Below are positions 1 to 8,387 of a stretch of 14,884 bases of DNA, one piece after another; positions within the stretch are counted from its first letter, which is position 1, and each line of letters starts with the position of its first letter. This DNA is from Cyclobacteriaceae bacterium (GTDB taxonomy: Bacteria > Bacteroidota > Bacteroidia > Cytophagales > Cyclobacteriaceae), in the NCBI GenBank assembly GCA_030589835.1, contig JAUUZS010000029.1, positions 1-14,884 of the forward strand, in the 5' to 3' direction. The translations under genes and the position numbers were made by a program. The notes below the pieces were generated by a model. That model searched no databases, was not told the origin of the DNA, and saw only the letters and a list, made by a program, of their open reading frames with translations.

Positions 1-1196
1 GAATCTATGTTCAAGGAGTACCCTTTTATGGATTCAATGTTATAATTTGCAAATACCGGGGGCGTAATACCGTGATTACCAGGGGCATACCCCTCTCCAT
101 TCAACACGAAATCCAATATTTTTGTTCGGTCAATGGCAAAGTTGAATGCCTTACGAATATTTTTATTCCTGAAAACTCCTTTTTGATTGTTTAGTGTTAA
201 GAATTGGGTCATCATTTCAGGAGACCGTTGTAGTTGAAATTGGCTATATTCCCCATTTGCTCCGGGCATGGTTTCTTCAAGTATTTCTATGATGTATTCG
301 GTTGGCAGCCTATAAATCATATCGAGGTTTCCTTTTCTGAATTCAAAAAGCTCTGTTTTTTTATCCTTTATAAATTGAATGCTTACAGCATCGAGATAAG
401 GCAATTGATTTCCAGATTCATCTGTGATATGAAAATTTGGGTTTTTCTTTAATATAATCGATATGTCTTCTTCAACATCTTCGGCATTGAGAGAAAAAGG
501 ACCAGTACCTACAGCATTTATACGCATGTCTATTCCATATTTAGCTTCAGCTTCTTTGGGATATATATAGCATGCAGGGCGTGCCAGGTTTACGGTAATT
601 AATGAATTGGGCTCCAACAATTCCAACTCAATGGTATAATCATCAATTACCCGAATTCCTTCAACTTCAAAATCTGGAGTCTTATTGTCTGAACTGGCTG
701 CGTAGTAATTGTCCGCTCCTTTAAGAATGCCTTTAAATATCGAGAAATTCTGATTATTAATATTTTTAGTACAAAGTTGTGTAAAGCAATATTTAATATC
801 GTTGGCTTTTAATTCGCGCCCCTTGCCGTCACTAAAGCATGGATTATCATGAAAGAATACACCCTTCTTAAGACGAAAAGTATAAATTGTACCGGATTCA
901 TCAACCTGGTACTCCTCGGCTAGACTATTAGTGACTTCAAGTGTTTCGGGATTAAATTTGAATAGCCCTTCGTAAATTTGAGCAGCTACCCTATAGGAAT
1001 AGGCATCAGTGATATTGTGAGGGAAAAGGTTTTTGATGTATTCAGATTCATTGATTCTTAAAATTCCACCAAAAAATTTTCCTCCTTTTCCTTTTATGAG
1101 CATTCCATCAGAATTCCCGGAATTTTTATCGCCACCACAGGAGAAGGAAAGGCCAGATAAAATAATTAGAATGAAAATTTTACTAAATAGTCTCAT
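1..1196 (-). CDS. Extracellular solute-binding lipoprotein, SBP_bac_5 family (partial, C-terminus outside window)
   Basis: The reverse strand is open from the ATG at 1194-1196 to the left edge, giving 398 residues with no stop, so the gene is cut by the window. The start is a lipoprotein signal: MRLFSKIF, a hydrophobic run, then LSFSC with the lipidated Cys at residue 20. The mature part has the features of family 5 (oligopeptide/dipeptide-type) binding proteins: early text resembling 'AYSYRVAAQIYEGLFKFNPE', then 'GTIYTFRLKKGVFFHD', 'NDIKYCF', 'GTGPF', and 'NKNIRKAFNFAIDR' near residue 360. Such proteins deliver peptides or other solutes to an ABC permease at the inner membrane. In Bacteroidota they are often membrane-anchored and encoded apart from their transporter. 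No permease or ATPase gene is visible here, and any partner would lie to the left. The family is clear; the substrate cannot be told. Confidence 0.9.
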   Translation of the reverse strand, partial: MRLFSKIFILIILSGLSFSCGGDKNSGNSDGMLIKGKGGKFFGGILRINESEYIKNLFPHNITDAYSYRVAAQIYEGLFKFNPETLEVTNSLAEEYQVDESGTIYTFRLKKGVFFHDNPCFSDGKGRELKANDIKYCFTQLCTKNINNQNFSIFKGILKGADNYYAASSDNKTPDFEVEGIRVIDDYTIELELLEPNSLITVNLARPACYIYPKEAEAKYGIDMRINAVGTGPFSLNAEDVEEDISIILKKNPNFHITDESGNQLPYLDAVSIQFIKDKKTELFEFRKGNLDMIYRLPTEYIIEILEETMPGANGEYSQFQLQRSPEMMTQFLTLNNQKGVFRNKNIRKAFNFAIDRTKILDFVLNGEGYAPGNHGITPPVFANYNIESIKGYSLNID

Positions 1197-1301
1197 AATT
1201 AGCTGTTAGCTAGTAAATTAAAATCTATAAGTAGTAAATATATGTTTAATTTCAATATTTTTCTAATTGTGGTCTATTGCAATTGAATTCGCTATTATTC
1301 A

Positions 1302-1309
1302 CAAATGTA
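1302..1309 (-). promoter_or_regulatory. Possible -7 box (TACATTTG) for the solute-binding protein gene
   Basis: On the minus strand this reads TACATTTG, matching the Bacteroidota -7 consensus TAnnTTTG. It lies about 105 nt before the start codon at 1196. No good TTG-type -33 box is seen at the usual distance, so the call is weak. Confidence 0.25.
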
Positions 1310-1373
1310 TGAATGAGATAAATAATGCTAAATAAATTTGTATTTCATACAGTTCGCAGTAATGAAATTAGTT

Positions 1374-1727
1374 TCAAATATGAATTTCGTGATCAAAATA
1401 ATCAATTACATGCATTTTCAGCAGTTTTTCTTGCTCCAGGATATCAAAATACGGTAACGCTTTTTTAAGTTTCCAGTGAGGCCATCCCATTTCATCCAAT
1501 CCTTCCAACTCGTAAAATCCCGATAAACTCAAAACCTTACAAATGGCAATATGTATAAGATCTCGTTTTTCCTCTTTGGAAAATTCTTTTATTCCTTTTC
1601 CCAGTTCTTGTACACCAATAAGAAAAAGAACACTTTTCAGATCTGAAGGTTTTTTACCAACCACTTTTTCTAACTGGTGGAGCAAATTTTGCCACTTTTG
1701 ATCGCGTATTAAATCTTTTTTGATCAT
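1374..1727 (-). CDS. Conserved-looking hypothetical protein, 117 aa
   Basis: Not recognised. The product is small, charged and predicted soluble, with no signal peptide or membrane segment. It looks mostly helical: an N-terminal amphipathic stretch (KWQNLLHQLEKVVGKKP), a hydrophobic helix (SVLFLIGVQELGKG), 'KEEKRDLIHIAICKVLSLSG', then an aromatic, acidic tail (GWPHWKLKKALPYFDILEQE). The central 'LIGVQELGKG...FSKEEKRDLIHIAICKVLS' segment looks like a conserved core of a Bacteroidota-restricted family, but that is an impression and not a match. The composition is typical coding sequence for the region and the ATG start is the only sensible one. It is transcribed divergently from comF, and the foldback element at 1761-1921 begins 34 nt upstream of its start codon, inside the likely promoter region. 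Confidence 0.7.
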   Translation of the reverse strand: MIKKDLIRDQKWQNLLHQLEKVVGKKPSDLKSVLFLIGVQELGKGIKEFSKEEKRDLIHIAICKVLSLSGFYELEGLDEMGWPHWKLKKALPYFDILEQEKLLKMHVIDYFDHEIHI

Positions 1728-1760
1728 TCAAGTTGATATTATTTTCAAATTTAACTAAAT

Positions 1761-1921
1761 AGAGCCTGTCCATAAAGTCATCGAATTGAAATATTCATCT
1801 TTTTGCGCCTTTTTGCCTTTCTCAACTTGCCTAATACCCAGGCATTTGCTGCATTGAGAAAGCCAAAAAATCATCAAAAATCTAAACATTTCAAAAGTCA
1901 AGCACTTTATGGACAGACACT
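1761..1921. mobile_element. MITE-like foldback element, about 161 bp, with 18-bp terminal inverted repeats
   Basis: The left end AGAGCCTGTCCATAAAGT (1761-1778) and the complement of the right end (1904-1921, AGTGTCTGTCCATAAAGT) match at 16 of 18 positions. The interior continues to pair imperfectly: CTTTCTCAA at 1817-1825 with TTGAGAAAG at 1854-1862, and GCCT at 1829-1832 with AGGC at 1840-1843, so the whole element can fold as one long hairpin with its apex near 1836. AAAT flanks both sides (1757-1760 and 1922-1925) and may be a target-site duplication. There is no coding capacity, so movement would need a transposase acting in trans. A third, degenerate copy of the end (AGAGCCTGTgtATAAA) follows directly at 1926-1941. 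The element lies in the divergent promoter region of the 117-aa gene and comF. Confidence 0.6.
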
Positions 1922-2043
1922 AAATAGAGCCTGTGTATAAACCGGCTATCTGTTTCATATAACTTATTTTGCAGGCAGAGACTTCATTATTTAGTTGCAA
2001 ATATATAATTTGGTATTGTAAAACACAGTTTTAAAGTACAGAA

Positions 2044-2730
2044 ATGAAAATATTTGAAGATATTTTAAATATTATTTTTCCTAAAGTTTGCTGCATTTGT
2101 GACCGTGGTTTGACAAAAAATGAAGAGCTCATTTGTTTCCGTTGCCGGAGTAACTTGCCGAAGACTAAATTTGTTAATGCAAAGGATAATGAGTTACTGA
2201 AAAGATTTTACGGAAGGCTTCATGTAGATTTTGGATTATCTTATTTATATTTTTATAAGTCAGGGATAACACAGAAGTTATTGCATCAATACAAATATCA
2301 AAACTACCCGGAGATTGGTGAATTGATCGGCAAATGGATTGGCCATGAGCTGTTGAGAAGTGAAATCAGTAAGCAGGTAGATATCATCATACCTGTTCCG
2401 CTTCATCCGAAGAGAGAAAGAGAAAGAGGATATAATCAAAGTGCGTATTTTGCCAAGGGCATTTCAGAGATCACAAAAATTCCCATAGGATATAAAATAT
2501 TAGCAAGAGCTCATCATGATAAAAGCCTGACGCATAAAACAAGAGTTCAGAGGTGGAGGAGCGTGGAGCATGCTTTTCAGGTAATAGATAAAAATTTAAT
2601 TGATAACAAAAATATTTTATTGGTTGATGATGTGATCACTACAGGAGCTACACTCGAAGCTTGTGGAAACCAGATTTTAAAGGGAGGTGCAAAAGGTTTG
2701 GGTGTGGCAACTATAGCTGTTGCCAAATAA
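2044..2730 (+). CDS. comF: ComF family protein (phosphoribosyltransferase-type)
   Basis: This is a full-length ComF/GntX-type protein of 228 aa. The N-terminus carries a treble-clef-like zinc site with Cys16-x2-Cys19 and Cys31-x2-Cys34. The middle has the family signature PVPLHPKRERERGYNQS (about 117-133), and the C-terminal phosphoribosyltransferase domain has the PRPP-binding motif ILLVDDVITTGAT at 191-203 with the acidic DD pair. ComF proteins act in the cytoplasm and in competent bacteria are needed for DNA uptake or transformation; here the role is inferred from the family only. No other competence genes are nearby. The ATG start gives a normal N-terminus (MKIFEDILNIIFPKVCCIC). Transcription converges with gldJ and appears to end at the hairpin after the stop. 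Confidence 0.92.
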   Translation: MKIFEDILNIIFPKVCCICDRGLTKNEELICFRCRSNLPKTKFVNAKDNELLKRFYGRLHVDFGLSYLYFYKSGITQKLLHQYKYQNYPEIGELIGKWIGHELLRSEISKQVDIIIPVPLHPKRERERGYNQSAYFAKGISEITKIPIGYKILARAHHDKSLTHKTRVQRWRSVEHAFQVIDKNLIDNKNILLVDDVITTGATLEACGNQILKGGAKGLGVATIAVAK

Positions 2731-2731
2731 C

Positions 2732-2758
2732 AAAGGCCTCGAGATGATCGAAGCCTTT
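2732..2758. terminator. Hairpin terminator between convergent comF and gldJ
   Basis: AAAGGC-C-TCGA (2732-2742) pairs with TCGA-A-GCCTTT (2748-2758) around a 5-nt loop, with one mismatch. It starts 2 nt after the comF stop and is followed by a T-rich stretch (TTTATTATACTT) on the plus strand. The arms would also fold on the minus strand after gldJ, so it may serve both genes. The T-tract is imperfect. Confidence 0.65.
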
Positions 2759-2791
2759 ATTATACTTATGATTATTTATTCTTCTTTCTAA

Positions 2792-4030
2792 TTAATTTCT
2801 TGCACCGGCTCTGATCATCGCACAGCGGAATCCAATAGTTGCGGTGGCTGAATCCTGATCCATATATCTTCTATTGCCTGGTGACAACCAATATGCAATG
2901 TCATTCCATGATCCACCTTTATAAACCCTTGTTTTATCTGAGATTAAGGAATTAAAAAACTCATAATCATATTCAGTTGCTGGATCATCCAGGTTAGGGT
3001 CAATAATTGATCTTCCAACCAGATCAGCACTACTTCTTCTTACTGGATTTAGGTCTTCCATATCCTGAAAAGAAAGAGGACGATACACATCAAATACCCA
3101 TTCATTAACATTTCCTGCCATATTATACAAGCCAAAATCGTTGGGTGGATTACTATAAATATGATCGGTGACCATGGCTCCGTCATTTAATTTTCCGGCA
3201 ATACCTGCGTAGTCACCCCGGCCTCTTTTGAAGTTAGCGAGCATCGTACCCATTTGTTTTCCATAAGGATTTCTCAATGCGTGCCCATCCCAGGGATATA
3301 GTCTTTTGTGGGTTTGATTTTCATCGAGCCATTGTGTGCCGATCAGGGCTTGTGCGGCATATTCCCATTCTGCTTCGGTAGGAAGTCGATAATTCGGCAG
3401 TACAACTCCCGACTCCAAAGGTATTCTGCTTCCGGTTCCTTCGGCAGGCACCTCATCCAATCCTGCTTCTAAGGCAAGTTTCAAATTAACTACAGAAGTC
3501 CTCCATCCACAATAATCAACAGATTGTTTCCAGGTTACGCCAACAACGGGAAAATACCTGAATCCGGGATATCTTAAATAATGATCGACATAGGGATCGT
3601 TGTAGGCAAGATCTTTGGCCCATACCACGGTATCGGGAAGGGCTGTCTCGTAAAATTCTCTCGATGAATCGAGTTTTACATAATACAAGTATTCCAACCA
3701 ATGAATGTTGGCAACTTCTGTCGCATCCATATAAAAGGAGGCAACGGTAACTGCTCTTTCTACATTATCCTGGGTATTAAAAATATCTTCTTCGTATGAA
3801 CCAAGAACAGTTCTACCACCTTCAATAAATACGAGATTTGGTCCTTCGGGCTGACCTCGAAAATCCATAACCTGAAATCCTTCATCATCATTGTACTCCA
3901 ATCCTGTTGCAGTACTAAGACCTCCGGGATTGGTTGCGGTAGGATTACTTCCTGATTTGCATGAGCCGAGAAGGAAAATTATTGCAATAAGCAAGGGGCT
4001 CGTGTAAAGAAACTTCACAAAATTCTTCAT
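2792..4030 (-). CDS. gldJ: Gliding motility lipoprotein GldJ (SUMF1/FGE-sulfatase-like fold)
   Basis: The 412-aa product starts with a lipoprotein signal ending LLGSC, with Cys24 as the lipidation site. A conserved N-terminal GldJ segment follows (TGLEYNDDEGFQV, GPNLVFIEGG at 63-72, FYMDATEVANIHWLEYLYY at 99-117, PVVGVTWKQSVDYCGWR at 161-177). The rest is a SUMF1 domain with YRLPTEAEWEYAA (214-226), GLYNMAGNVNEW (300-311), RVYKGGSW (368-375) and GFRCA near the end. After KGGSW the sequence is NDIAYWLSPGNRRYM, without the cysteine pair used by true formylglycine-generating enzymes, so the domain is presumably structural. In Flavobacterium, GldJ is required for gliding and for stability of GldK and the type IX secretion machinery. 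GldJ is preferred over GldK because of the 'EVxNxxxLEYLYY' and 'LPDTVVW...YxDHYLRYP' text. It lies downstream of mfd by 218 nt, with its own likely promoter. Confidence 0.87.
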   Translation of the reverse strand: MKNFVKFLYTSPLLIAIIFLLGSCKSGSNPTATNPGGLSTATGLEYNDDEGFQVMDFRGQPEGPNLVFIEGGRTVLGSYEEDIFNTQDNVERAVTVASFYMDATEVANIHWLEYLYYVKLDSSREFYETALPDTVVWAKDLAYNDPYVDHYLRYPGFRYFPVVGVTWKQSVDYCGWRTSVVNLKLALEAGLDEVPAEGTGSRIPLESGVVLPNYRLPTEAEWEYAAQALIGTQWLDENQTHKRLYPWDGHALRNPYGKQMGTMLANFKRGRGDYAGIAGKLNDGAMVTDHIYSNPPNDFGLYNMAGNVNEWVFDVYRPLSFQDMEDLNPVRRSSADLVGRSIIDPNLDDPATEYDYEFFNSLISDKTRVYKGGSWNDIAYWLSPGNRRYMDQDSATATIGFRCAMIRAGARN

Positions 4031-4091
4031 AACCTGTTAATTAACTATTTATCTTTCGATAAGTATACACTCAAAAATAGCAGTAAAAACA

Positions 4092-4099
4092 CAAATTTA
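4092..4099 (-). promoter_or_regulatory. Possible -7 box (TAAATTTG) for gldJ
   Basis: On the minus strand the sequence TAAATTTG fits TAnnTTTG and lies about 62 nt before the gldJ start. A TTTG occurs 13 nt further upstream, which is closer than the usual -33 spacing, so only the -7 half is convincing. Confidence 0.3.
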
Positions 4100-4221
4100 C
4101 GCTAATTAAATTCAAATAGAAACACATGTTCTTAATTATATCCTAATCTATAAGGAAAATATCACATTATATAGTACATGGGTATTCCATTTTTATGGAT
4201 ATAATGTTAGTGTCTTCTGTA

Positions 4222-4250
4222 CATAAAATAAATTCAATAATACTGAATTT
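4222..4250 (-). terminator. Weak AT-rich hairpin at the end of mfd
   Basis: The inverted repeat AAATTCA (4230-4236) / TGAATTT (4244-4250) overlaps the mfd stop codon and is followed on the minus strand by ATTTTATG. The stem is only 7 bp and rich in AT pairs, so termination would be inefficient and some read-through into gldJ is possible. Confidence 0.3.
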
Positions 4251-7200
4251 ATTGCATCTGTAATGATTTTAATTTCAGTATCTCTTTCAATAGCCAAGTT
4301 GCCTTATCTATTGACTCGATATTATTAACTATAAATATAACCCGATTTTTTCCATCTTTGAGTTTACAGTTCTTAGGTTGTTGCTGCACAAATTTTAAAA
4401 TGCTGCCAAAAACCGCAGAATTGTAGTATTGGGCTTTATCTGAAGGGAGTAAAAAAGCTTTCAGAATATTATTCTTTATGATTAATTTTTCGAAACCCAA
4501 TTTTTTAGCATCCCATCTCAATCTAACAATTTTTATCAGATCATTCACGACATCCGGTAAGGGGCCAAATCTATCTTCTATAGATTTTATAAATTCCGTC
4601 AGATGATCTTCATTTTCAAGATTATCCAATTCATTATAAATGCGTAATCTTTCAGAAATATTTGAAATATAGCTGCCGGGAATTAATAATTCAAAATCTG
4701 TATCAATTAAGCAATCTGCCGAAATCAATTCCTCAATATCAACCAGGTCCTTTTGAAACAATTCCTTAAATTCTGTTTCTTTCAATTCCTGAACTGCTTC
4801 GTCCAGGATTTTGTGGTAGGTATCAAAACCAAGATCATTGATGAAACCGCTTTGCTCGGCGCCGAGCATATTTCCTGCCCCTCTGATATCGAGGTCTCTC
4901 ATGGCTACTTTAAACCCATCTCCCAAATGTGAAAATTCTTCAAGTGTTTTCAATCTTTTTCTGGCTTCTGATGATAGCCCGATGGTTGGAGGTGACAGTA
5001 AATAACAAAACGCTTTTTTATTTGATCTTCCTACCCTGCCCCGCATCTGATGAAGGTCTGAAAGCCCAAACATATGTGCATGATTGATAATGATGGTATT
5101 GGCATTAGGAATGTCAAGACCTGATTCGATGATGTTGGTGGAAATCAAAATATCAGCAAATCCTTCAATGAATTTCATCATCGAATTTTCCAGTTTCTTA
5201 CCTTCCATCTGGCCATGGGCCACAAGGATCTTTGCATCCGGAACAAGTTTTAAGATAATATTTGCTACCTGCTCGATGTCTTTTACACGATTGTGGACGA
5301 AGAAAACTTGCCCTCCTCTTCGTATTTCGAAACTGATTGCATCGCGCACTATTGATTCACTGAAGGTATGAATTTCGGTAGTCACCGGTTGTCGATTTGG
5401 AGGTGGGGTAGCAATAACACTCAAATCGCGCGCACCCATAAGTGAGAAGTGCAAGGTCCTGGGAATTGGTGTGGCCGTTAAGGTCAGCACATCAACATTC
5501 ACTCTAAATTTTTTGAGCTTTTCTTTTACACTAATCCCAAATTTTTGTTCTTCATCAATCACCAACAATCCCAAATCCTTGAATTCGACATCTTTATTAA
5601 CGATTCTATGTGTGCCGATTAAAATCTCTACCGCACCTTTTTTGACTTTATCTAAAATCAATTTTATTTCTTTGGTAGATTTGAAGCGGTTGATATACTC
5701 AATGCTAACCGGAAAATTTTGTAAGCGCTCTTTGAAGGTTCGATAATGTTGCATGGCGAGTATGGTGGTGGGCACCAAAATCGCCACTTGTTTCCCGTCG
5801 ACTACCGCCTTAAAAGCTGCACGAATGGCAACCTCTGTTTTTCCAAAACCTACATCCCCACACACCAATCGGTCCATGGGGTGGGCAACTTGCATATCAT
5901 TTTTTACATCTTCGGTAGACGAAGCCTGGTCGGGCGTATCTTCATAAATAAAGGAACTTTCCAATTCTGCCTGCAGGTAATTATCTTCTGAAAATGCAAA
6001 TCCAGGGGCTGATTTTCGTTTTGCATAGAGCGTAATAAGTTCCTTGGCAATGTCTTTTACTTTTTTGCGAACACGCTTCTTTTTATTTTCCCAATCAGGA
6101 GATCCCAGTTTGCTCATTGTAGGAGGAGTACCCTCCTTACCGGAATATTTTGAAATTTTATGTAGCGAATAGATGCTCACATACAATATGTCATCATCTT
6201 TATAAATCAGACGTAATGCTTCCTGTTTATTTCCGCTGACATCAATTTTATCTAAACCCACAAATCGTCCTACACCGTAATCGATGTGGGTAACATAATC
6301 TCCTGTCTGGAGGGTTTTCAGCTCATTTAAGGTTAGCGCTTTGGATTTCGAATATTTCTGTGCTGATTTATATTTGTGATAGCGTTCAAAAAGCTGATGA
6401 TCTGTATAGCAAATCGTTTTGTTTTCGTGATCAACAAATCCGTTTCTCAAACTGATATTTAGAGCCTCGAAAGTGATTTCTTCATTAATTTCTTCAAAAA
6501 TGGAAAGGAGCTGGTTTATTTGTTTGAAGGAATCTGAAGCAATGATGACCTTATAAAAATTTTGTTTGTGCTCTATTAAGTTTTCAGCAATCAATTCAAA
6601 ATTTTTATTGAAAGAAGATTGAGGTTCTGAATGGAAGGTAAATTCTGTAGTATGGTCGAAATAGTATCGGTTTCCAAATTCGATGATGTCGTGTTTTTCC
6701 AGATCTGATAACAGGGAATCATGCGTTTCGAACAATAATTTGGGATTATGAATTACCTGCGTCTGGTTGCTTTGCTTCAATATTTCGTCAAAGCTGGCCT
6801 TTGCATTTTCATGGTATTTGGTTATGGTATCCAAGGTGAGTTGCACGTCTTTAAACCAAACCTTGGTGTTTTTCGGCAGAAAGCTCAAAAAGGATTGTTT
6901 TATCTCATCAATAAATCTGGTTTGTATATTTGGTATAATACCGATGGATTTTTCTTGCTCCAGCGATAATTGCGAGCCGGGATCAAAGGTGCGGATACTT
7001 TCTATTTCGTTTCCAAACAATTCTATCCGGTAGGGCATGTCGTTGGCATAGGAAAACACATCTAGTATACCACCTCGCATTGCAAATTGCCCGGCCTCGT
7101 AAACGAAGTCTTCCTTTTCGAAATCAAATTCTATAAGTTCTGAAAACAAATCTTCAATATCGATTTCTTTTCCTGTTTCAAGATGAATGGTATTGTTTTG

Positions 7201-7623
7201 CAGGCACTTTTTATTCACCACTTTTTCACATAGTGCTTCCGGGTAAGTTACGATTATTATCCCTTCAGAACCTTTGGTGTTTAGCTGATTGATCAGCTCG
7301 GTTCTTAACAATACATTCGCATTTTCTGTCTCTTCAAATTCGTATGGTCGTTTATAGGAAGTAGGAAAGAAAAACACATCTTTTCTCCCCAATAGGTTTT
7401 GAAGGTCATTTTGAAAGTATGCTGCTTCTTCCCGGTCGTGTAAGATATACAATTGACTTTGATGTCGATTTATGCTGGAAACTGATGCGCCAATAATGGC
7501 ATCCAAACTCCCCGATAATCCTTTGAGATGTATCTTATTAGCAGTATTTGGTTTTAAAATTTCAGCTAGCGACCGGACGATAATATCCTCCTGGTAATGC
7601 TTTATAAAGTCCTTAATTTTCAA
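4249..7623 (-). CDS. mfd: Transcription-repair coupling factor Mfd
   Basis: The 1124-aa protein is full length (the E. coli protein has 1148). Mfd pushes stalled RNA polymerase off damaged DNA using ATP and recruits UvrA. The domains run in the normal order: a UvrB-like N-terminal region with AGQFAMRGGILDVFS (about 177-191), the RNA polymerase interaction domain (TGDYVTHIDYGVGRFVGL, about 440-457), then the superfamily 2 translocase with Walker A GDVGFGKTE (589-597), DEEQ box (690-693), TATPIPRT (716-723), STNIIESGLDIPNA (828-841) and QMRGRVGRS (859-867). The TRG segment (FKVAMRDLDIRGAGNMLGAEQSG) and a C-terminal TRCF domain complete it. All ATPase motifs look intact. It is transcribed divergently from the oxidase subunit-like gene, and the following gene is gldJ. 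Confidence 0.98.
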   Translation of the reverse strand: MKIKDFIKHYQEDIIVRSLAEILKPNTANKIHLKGLSGSLDAIIGASVSSINRHQSQLYILHDREEAAYFQNDLQNLLGRKDVFFFPTSYKRPYEFEETENANVLLRTELINQLNTKGSEGIIIVTYPEALCEKVVNKKCLQNNTIHLETGKEIDIEDLFSELIEFDFEKEDFVYEAGQFAMRGGILDVFSYANDMPYRIELFGNEIESIRTFDPGSQLSLEQEKSIGIIPNIQTRFIDEIKQSFLSFLPKNTKVWFKDVQLTLDTITKYHENAKASFDEILKQSNQTQVIHNPKLLFETHDSLLSDLEKHDIIEFGNRYYFDHTTEFTFHSEPQSSFNKNFELIAENLIEHKQNFYKVIIASDSFKQINQLLSIFEEINEEITFEALNISLRNGFVDHENKTICYTDHQLFERYHKYKSAQKYSKSKALTLNELKTLQTGDYVTHIDYGVGRFVGLDKIDVSGNKQEALRLIYKDDDILYVSIYSLHKISKYSGKEGTPPTMSKLGSPDWENKKKRVRKKVKDIAKELITLYAKRKSAPGFAFSEDNYLQAELESSFIYEDTPDQASSTEDVKNDMQVAHPMDRLVCGDVGFGKTEVAIRAAFKAVVDGKQVAILVPTTILAMQHYRTFKERLQNFPVSIEYINRFKSTKEIKLILDKVKKGAVEILIGTHRIVNKDVEFKDLGLLVIDEEQKFGISVKEKLKKFRVNVDVLTLTATPIPRTLHFSLMGARDLSVIATPPPNRQPVTTEIHTFSESIVRDAISFEIRRGGQVFFVHNRVKDIEQVANIILKLVPDAKILVAHGQMEGKKLENSMMKFIEGFADILISTNIIESGLDIPNANTIIINHAHMFGLSDLHQMRGRVGRSNKKAFCYLLSPPTIGLSSEARKRLKTLEEFSHLGDGFKVAMRDLDIRGAGNMLGAEQSGFINDLGFDTYHKILDEAVQELKETEFKELFQKDLVDIEELISADCLIDTDFELLIPGSYISNISERLRIYNELDNLENEDHLTEFIKSIEDRFGPLPDVVNDLIKIVRLRWDAKKLGFEKLIIKNNILKAFLLPSDKAQYYNSAVFGSILKFVQQQPKNCKLKDGKNRVIFIVNNIESIDKATWLLKEILKLKSLQMQ

Positions 7624-7645
7624 TAATCAGTGATTTTATTCGTTT

Positions 7646-7653
7646 CAAATTTA
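7646..7653 (-). promoter_or_regulatory. Possible -7 box (TAAATTTG) for mfd
   Basis: On the minus strand TAAATTTG fits the Bacteroidota -7 consensus and ends 22 nt before the mfd start codon, a normal distance for a short leader. A clear -33 TTG was not found. Confidence 0.3.
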
Positions 7654-7751
7654 CAATTCTAAAGCGGTCTGGCGCTATTATTTAAATAAAAAATATCGGT
7701 AAATTTATAAACTCTTTATAAACCATAACGTTTGAATTGTGTCATTGCATT

Positions 7752-8387
7752 ATGAAACCAGATAATCAAAAAACCGGAGTTTCCATAAAAAAAGCTACAA
7801 TTGGACGAATTGAGGGCATTCACCCACTCAAAATGATCAATTATCTGGCATTATCCTCTACCTGCATATTATATGCGACCATTTCCTTTTTTTTAATAAA
7901 GCATCTTGCTTTTGAGCTCGAAGGGTATTACACCTTTAGTTTACCAAAATTTTTTACGGTGGGCACTATTCTGCTGATTTCTTCCTTGTACTTTACTTCC
8001 AGGATATTAAATGCCTATAAAAACGATGAGATAGCGATATTAAAAAGACAAATAGGCCTCATACTATTCACAGGCCTGTTATTTTTGATGTCGCAATCTA
8101 TTGCCTGGATACAGATATTGTCTCAGGAAGTGATCCCGGAAAAAAGCTACATTACCCAATATGTCATGATATTATCGGCAATTCATATCGGGTATGTTGG
8201 GGTGGGAATGATGATGTCGGTCAATCTTTTTTATAAATATATGCTTATAGAAAATGATCCTGTACAAACATTGATTGTGACTACCAATCCGCTCGAAAAG
8301 GTAAAGCTGGAAATATATAAGGTTCTTTGGCACTTTAATGTGCTTTCTTGGACACTGATTTTCCTACTGTTCCTGTTTATTTTTTAA
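7752..8387 (+). CDS. Heme-copper oxidase subunit III-like membrane protein
   Basis: This 211-aa integral membrane protein has five predicted helices (roughly residues 29-49, 67-85, 100-124, 137-162 and 195-211) in the layout of short bacterial cytochrome oxidase subunit III. Family-like text includes GLLFLMSQSIAWIQIL in helix 3, ILSAIHIGYVGVGMMMSVNLF in helix 4 and LWHFNVLSWTLIFLLFLF in helix 5. Subunit III supports proton-pumping oxidases but carries no metal centre. The usual helix-3 Q-x-x-E-W has Ala in place of the Glu, and there are no oxidase subunits I or II beside it, so it may be a divergent paralogue. I chose the ATG at 7752 over the TTG at 7737 because it gives a standard start and the extra five residues (MCHCI) look non-native. 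It converges on the TerB-like gene, the ends overlapping by 4 nt. Confidence 0.75.
   Translation: MKPDNQKTGVSIKKATIGRIEGIHPLKMINYLALSSTCILYATISFFLIKHLAFELEGYYTFSLPKFFTVGTILLISSLYFTSRILNAYKNDEIAILKRQIGLILFTGLLFLMSQSIAWIQILSQEVIPEKSYITQYVMILSAIHIGYVGVGMMMSVNLFYKYMLIENDPVQTLIVTTNPLEKVKLEIYKVLWHFNVLSWTLIFLLFLFIF

Noticed and set aside
234..452. 72-codon plus-strand frame near the left edge
   Set aside because: It lies antisense to the solute-binding protein, whose frame is clearly coding.
5084..5991. Plus-strand reading frames opposite mfd
   Set aside because: They are antisense to the conserved helicase motifs, have unusual composition and match no family I know.
7737..7751. TTG start for the oxidase subunit III-like gene
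   Set aside because: It adds only MCHCI before a good ATG at 7752, with no supporting ribosome binding site.
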